DNA from: Neckera pumila
Taxonomy: Eukaryota; Streptophyta; Bryopsida; Hypnales; Neckeraceae
Reading direction: 5' to 3'
DNA length: 64,000 bases
Assembly (NCBI GenBank): GCA_963969595.1
Contig: OZ018408.1
Location: 24,177,823-24,241,822, forward strand
Position 1 is the stretch's first letter, and every line of letters begins with the position of its first letter. Position numbers and translations under genes: made by a program. This document shows, one piece after another, positions 59,456-64,000 of the stretch. The notes beneath the pieces are model-generated. The model was not told the DNA's origin and did no database searches. It saw only the letters and a program-made list of their open reading frames with translations.

Positions 59456-59704
59456 CACTAAAAATGATATTTAGTGTAGTATGACATTTAGTGTTTTACC
59501 CCCTACCAACCACAACACTAAATCTGAATTGTAGCAGATTTAGTTCATTTTTTTAACGTGTTCTAACACTAAATGTAAACCTTTTCAGATTTCAGATTTA
59601 CCATAGAGCATATTTAGTGTTAGAAATTAGATTTAGTGTTACTTATGATATTTAGTGTCAAGGTTCGTAATTAGTGCTGCCAACACTAAATATCATTTTT
59701 AGTG
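59456..59704. mobile_element. TA-flanked MITE with repeated ACACTAAAT words
   Basis: The left end CACTAAAAATGATATTTAG is repeated exactly inverted at the right end (terminal repeat about 22 bases). TA lies on both outer sides (59,454-59,455 and 59,705-59,706). Within 249 bp the word ACACTAAAT or its complement occurs repeatedly, and the terminus itself is partly palindromic. Either a Tc1/mariner derivative (TA) or a CACTA derivative is possible. Confidence 0.7.
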
Positions 59705-59709
59705 TAGTT

Positions 59710-60850
59710 GGCTGCTTCTCCAAAATGATAAAAAAATCACTACAATGATCAGTTGATCATGGAAATTTATGTTCAAAATATGTTTCCATTTTGAACACCT
59801 ATTAACTTTTGTATATTTTCCCTCAAAAATGAACTGACCGATATACATATCATAAATCTCTGATTTACCGTTCTATTGCACAATTTTTTTGTGGATCCAA
59901 TAAAATGACATGGGTGCTTACATTGAGTAACAGTTTTTGTGAGTAGTCTTGCCGTTACCGGTACTGTAATTGCTGAAATGTGCAGCTTTAACAATGGAAG
60001 AAACGAAGACATCAATCGAAAGCAGAACTGGTTGCCTTTGTTTAATTACAACTACAGTCATCAACAGAGGAATTTCAAATAGACGACCGCATAGCATATA
60101 TCTCGTTCTCCTTGAATACTGCCCACATGAAGCTGTAGCATTCTGAGGAGCATTAAAGGTCTGCTGCAATCTAAGACCTGAACGACAGGGTTCCCATTCC
60201 ATTGTTGTGCAGGGAGCTTGGCGTGCATCAAGGACTTGTCTCAAAAGGTTGGGGGAATTTCACAGCTAACTTTACATCAAAACTTTCTTGGAGGAAGAAA
60301 TCTATGGTTTGGAACACCCGCATAGCCTAGTCACAATTCTTCAGTCGCCAGCATTCGGAATATCTGTACTTGTTAGCGAGCTACAAAACACGAGCTCCAT
60401 TCACACTTGAATACTTCACCTGCCCGATGAGCTACACTTGCACTCCCTTGGCATTCTGGATGAAGCATGTAGCGACCACAGTTATTGTCCGGGATTATTC
60501 CAAGGTTTCATGGCATTCTAAAAGAAATTCAATTCTCTCCGTTACATTCTGAAAAAATAGTAAGAACTGACTGGGAAGAGAAAGCTGAGGAGACGGGACA
60601 TTTCACCACGATGAACGGAAACTGTATGAAGCTAAGACATAATGACTGCCTCCACACCTCATGTAAGACAAAGACACGAAGACATTGAATGCTGTATCTT
60701 CAATAACTTCTGACACTCGAAACATGCATCACATGAGCACTAGATAGGCGTGTTATTAAGCTCTTGGGCATCAAGTAGAAAAGAGACATGTCCTTTTGGC
60801 ATATCTATCATTTTGTACATAACACAACTGCAAACCTTTCAATGAGCTTC
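59710..60850. other. 3' side of the HMG-box gene and intergenic DNA
   Basis: Moderate GC. The 3' end and last exon of the HMG-box gene must lie here if not at 60,771, but several acceptor choices are possible and none is convincing. Confidence 0.35.
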
Positions 60851-60854
60851 GTAC

Positions 60855-62984
60855 CTTGTAGGCTGCCATGGCTTGTTCGTATTGAGATTTCCTAACAGCC
60901 GCTTCTGAAACATAAGGCGCTTTCTCCTGGACAACAAAAAACCAGCAAAATGAGAAAAGCATCTCTCCCCCACAACTGATCTACTGACCAAACAATATTA
61001 CAGCACTAGATTTGTTTTGTTCAAGTGGAGCTCCTTATTTTCCAAATCTTACTGAACTTCAGGGTGGGTTAAACGCCTCTTATCAATTGTCAGCTTCGCA
61101 TGGAAGACCTTCCATGTATATTATGGGCATATGTCTCTTCGAATAATATCAATTTGCTTACTAATGGCAGGTCACATAAAAGTAATATCACTTACCGCCT
61201 CCGACAAGCCGAGCCACCTCTCACCACCAGCTTTAGCACTCTGCACATTCCAAAGAAAACGTCACCAACAGCACTACATATGAGTTCAGAACTTGCAATG
61301 AGATCTCTACGTCCAATGCTACCATAAGACCAGTAATAAAGAAAACACGACACCGAGCAGATAATACTCAAACATAAAAAAGCAAAAATTAAAAAGCAGC
61401 CTCAATTGTAATGGTCTGAATAGCTAGGAGAGCAATAGACAATTTACCGCAGTGACACCCTTCACGTCTGGGTTTGCTTCCTTAAACTCCTTCCGGAAAG
61501 TCTCCCTACAATCAATTCATTCCAAAGTGAGCTGACTCCTAGTACACCGAACCTCAATATACTCAAAATACACTTTAAGAATCAACTTTAGGACAAGATT
61601 TAGAATCAATAACTTACATGAAAATAAAGTAGGCAGAAGGGGGTCGTTTGGGCTGATCCAAGTCCTTGGCTGCCTTCTTCTTGGTTTCAGCTTTCTTGTA
61701 CTTCCTAGGAGTTCTGCAAAACATGGAAAGCTTGCATTAAAAAAATATCCAAATGGTCCTGATTTCGCTCTCCCATCTCCACTTGAGAGTCAAGATGCCA
61801 TTATTGAGAGTCCAGACGTTCCTATAGCTCCTTCTGTTCAAGAAGGCTTGGTTGAATGCCCTTGGAGCCCTTCACAATCCTAACGTGGGCCTATAAAAAA
61901 GAAACTGCGTAACAAATTCAAGAATCACCCCCTTAAAATGCGGATCCCTCAATAATACTCCCGAAGTCAAACAACATACCCAAACAAAAACAAAAGAAGA
62001 GAAATATCTAATTGCGCAAATCAGTAGGAATCCTTGCTTTCCTTTTCAGTCTTTCTTTCGCATCACACAGAAATTCAAAGCGATGCGGTCGATCTCTACA
62101 GTGCATACCTCTCTGTAGGTTCTCCACCACTGGTAGCATCCCCGCTCAAGCTTACTGCTGGGCAGGCAAAAAGTAAATTGAATACCGACACACATGCAGG
62201 TAACATCAAGACCTCCGGCAATATTAACAACCCTATTTTAACCAACTCACATTTGACTTGATGCGAGCCAAAAGCACACCATTCGTGCACTGTCAATCCA
62301 ACAAATCCTAATCAACGCCAAACGAATCTATGCGAAGAATTCCTAGTGCAGAACAGAACACTTATCCCCTAAGCGCCCACGCTCAAGAATAGAAAGTCCA
62401 CTTCGGAAGCTAATAATCAATTACAGTGACTTCAAAACATATATTTCTATCTTTCAAAAAAACTAGGGTATGATATCTTCTTCCTTTTGGGGCGCTTTGT
62501 TAACATCCGTGAAGCTTCCTAGTTTATTTCCTTTCAACTCCTAATGATAAACAAGAGTCCACTCCAGGCTACCTAAACACTTCGAGATTAAAGGCCTGAA
62601 AACGCAATGCATATCCGTCTAGGTCGTTCAGCAAAGCCCTCCAAGATAAGCTCCAAATGAGGAAGAAAGGCCTTTCACAAACTCACCACCATTGGTAGCA
62701 GCCGCACCCCTGGTCGCAAATCGCCGCGTCGAAACCTCGTTGAAAGACGAGAACAACGGGCAAAACGGCGCCACCTCCGCGCTCGTCGTCTTCGCTATCG
62801 GTGCTATCAACGCGGCTGTATTATAACGGCGGACTCCCGACGACGACTCCACAGACACAAAGAGCTTGGCAACTTGGAGCGCCATCAAGGTCTGCATTAC
62901 GCCCTTGCCTCGGATGCTACCATTGCTGCAGGACTGCGTCGCCCTGATCAGAGAGGTCGCAGCAGAGGTTACCATTGCCACCAT
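60855..62984 (-). CDS. single HMG-box protein with organelle-targeting-like N-terminus (3' end unresolved)
   Basis: Exons 62984-62687, 62157-62109, 61713-61618, 61505-61448, 61240-61196, 60926-60855, all GT-AG and in phase; about 207 residues so far. Residues about 1-100 are rich in Ala, Ser, Arg and Thr and poor in acidic residues (MVAMVTSAATSLIRATQ, SSGVRRYNTAA, EVSTRRFATRGAAATN), like a mitochondrial or plastid transit peptide; RRF-AT resembles an R-3 cleavage site. A basic linker (RTPRKYKKAETKKKAAKD) precedes one HMG box: PKRPPSAYFIFMETFRKEFK, GERWLGLSEAEKAPYVSEAA, YEQAMAAYK. HMG-box proteins bend and package DNA. ATG at 62,984 is the first in frame; 62,975 is an alternative. Reading through exon 6 would stop at 60,771; a further acidic-tail exon, as in plant HMGB proteins, was not found. 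Confidence 0.88.
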
Positions 62985-62989
62985 CACTA

Positions 62990-63020
62990 CCGCAAAACCC
63001 TAAACCTCAACCCTCAAACT
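62990..63020 (-). promoter_or_regulatory. telo-box in the HMG gene leader/promoter
   Basis: AAACCCTAAACC (62,995-63,006 region, + strand) with CAACCCTCAAAC next to it, immediately upstream of the HMG start codon. AAACCCTAA telo-boxes are common in promoters of plant housekeeping and ribosome/nucleic-acid-related genes. Confidence 0.55.
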
Positions 63021-63119
63021 CAAATCTTAACCAAAAAATACGAGAATTGTAGCGTCTGGATCTGGAAGAGGACGGGAAAACTGAAGCGAGGTGAAGGAAT
63101 CTGAATGGAGCTTGCGATA

Positions 63120-64000
63120 TAAGTTAAGAGCGATTTTTGACAATTAAATGCCACACAGGAGTGGAGACAATGAAGGTGACGGCCGCGCGGGAAAAAGGAG
63201 GAGCAGTGGCGCTGCATGCGCAGGACGCTAGACTCGGGTGACATCCGGGTATCGAACGGGTTGATACCCTTTTATAACTGAGAGGCCGGATATATGGGGA
63301 GAACCGGACCTCTCCCGTTTTCTCACTAAATATCCGCCATCGATCTGGAGGATCGGGAGGGTGCACACTTCTCCCTCGAAAGGTGGAACCTGGATGGATT
63401 CCTTAACGTTTCCTTCAGTTCACTTTGCATCCAAGCCCTTCATCCATAGAGGCATGGATCATTGCTTATGCATCTAGAAGAGGATGTCTATAAGAGCATG
63501 TGCAGTGGTCTCAGAACGGGTTTCAGGGTTTTTAGCCAAATGTTCATTTTTGGAAGAGTTTTTTTGAATTTACACTGAGGGCATGAAAAAATTAAGTAGA
63601 AACTAAGCAAAATTTAGTTAGTTTTGAGATCAATGATGTCCATTGGGCTTGAAAAATGGATGATTTCATTGGTCTCCTTGGAGAACTTGGTGGACTTCAA
63701 GTTGACCCTAAATGTGGATGATTTGTCCTATATAAGGGCGTGAAAACAAGAGACGCCTAAGAGCTACATGTTCAATTTGGCACGTTCTAATTTTCCATCT
63801 AATTTTGAAGGGCCCTCAATTTCCTTGTCCCTCACCGTTGCTTACCAATCACGGCCCATAAATAGTCAAATGACCACTCATCAAGTAGAATAAGGGATAA
63901 AGCAACTAAATTTAAGATGAATAGTGATTTCAAGGGCCATTCTTTGATACGCTAGGATTGAATGTTCAAAAGAATATTGTTGAAGGACCTGTAGGCTTTT
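63120..64000. other. upstream of HMG gene and intergenic, nothing recognised
   Basis: The GC-rich first 250 bp is presumably promoter. The remainder is AT-rich with no supported feature. Confidence 0.4.

Noticed and set aside
1..64000. tRNA, rRNA or CRISPR features
   Set aside because: No cloverleaf-like A/B box pairs, rRNA segments or regularly spaced direct repeats were recognised; the short repeats seen are transposon termini or microsatellites.

Overview
The window is nuclear DNA of a land plant or close streptophyte relative. The evidence is intron-rich genes with GT-AG junctions, plant-type proteins (a PLAA/DOA1 orthologue, a four-finger C2H2 factor of the WIP/STOP1 kind, an F-box/kelch relic and a COP1-like WD40 relic), plant telo-box motifs, and a background that is very AT-rich and full of small DNA transposons. 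A non-seed plant (bryophyte, lycophyte or fern) seems most likely from the F-box/kelch style and the presence of TTAA-type elements, but the sequence alone does not settle this.

Layout. Positions 1-34,200 are almost gene-free. They hold layered transposon remains, above all a family of about 0.9 kb non-coding elements that begin CCCCTAAAGGACC and are flanked by TTAA (piggyBac-like signature). There are also CACTA-, PIF/Harbinger- and TA-flanked miniature elements, a pair of elements with 4-bp duplications, a LINE scrap and a few eroded open frames. A GC-richer, unassigned island lies at about 23.3-25.1 kb. Positions 35,626-39,024 (+) carry a three-exon C2H2 zinc-finger gene, whose second intron contains a long inverted repeat. 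Positions 40,816-48,428 (-) carry a 21-exon PLAA/DOA1 gene whose 761-codon frame closes exactly. From 48.7 to 60 kb there is repeat-rich DNA with a COP1-like fragment (50.3-50.9 kb), another TTAA element (52.2-53.1 kb), a CACTA-type element with subterminal repeats (53.9-56.2 kb) and an F-box/kelch pseudogene (56.5-57.7 kb). Positions 60,855-62,984 (-) carry an HMG-box gene with an organelle-targeting-like N-terminus. The last 0.9 kb shows nothing assignable.

The genes do not form a pathway: protein quality control (PLAA with Cdc48 and ubiquitin), transcription (C2H2) and DNA packaging (HMG box). The novelty is in the mobile DNA. The TTAA family has two unlike halves: a left half in subtypes A and D, and a right half in subtypes B and C. 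It has amplified in both orientations, inserted into itself, and in one case become a nearly perfect double-right-end hairpin. No transposase for it is encoded here. Confidence is high for the PLAA, C2H2 and HMG genes and for the TTAA family boundaries. It is moderate for superfamily names based only on termini, and low for the unassigned open frames.
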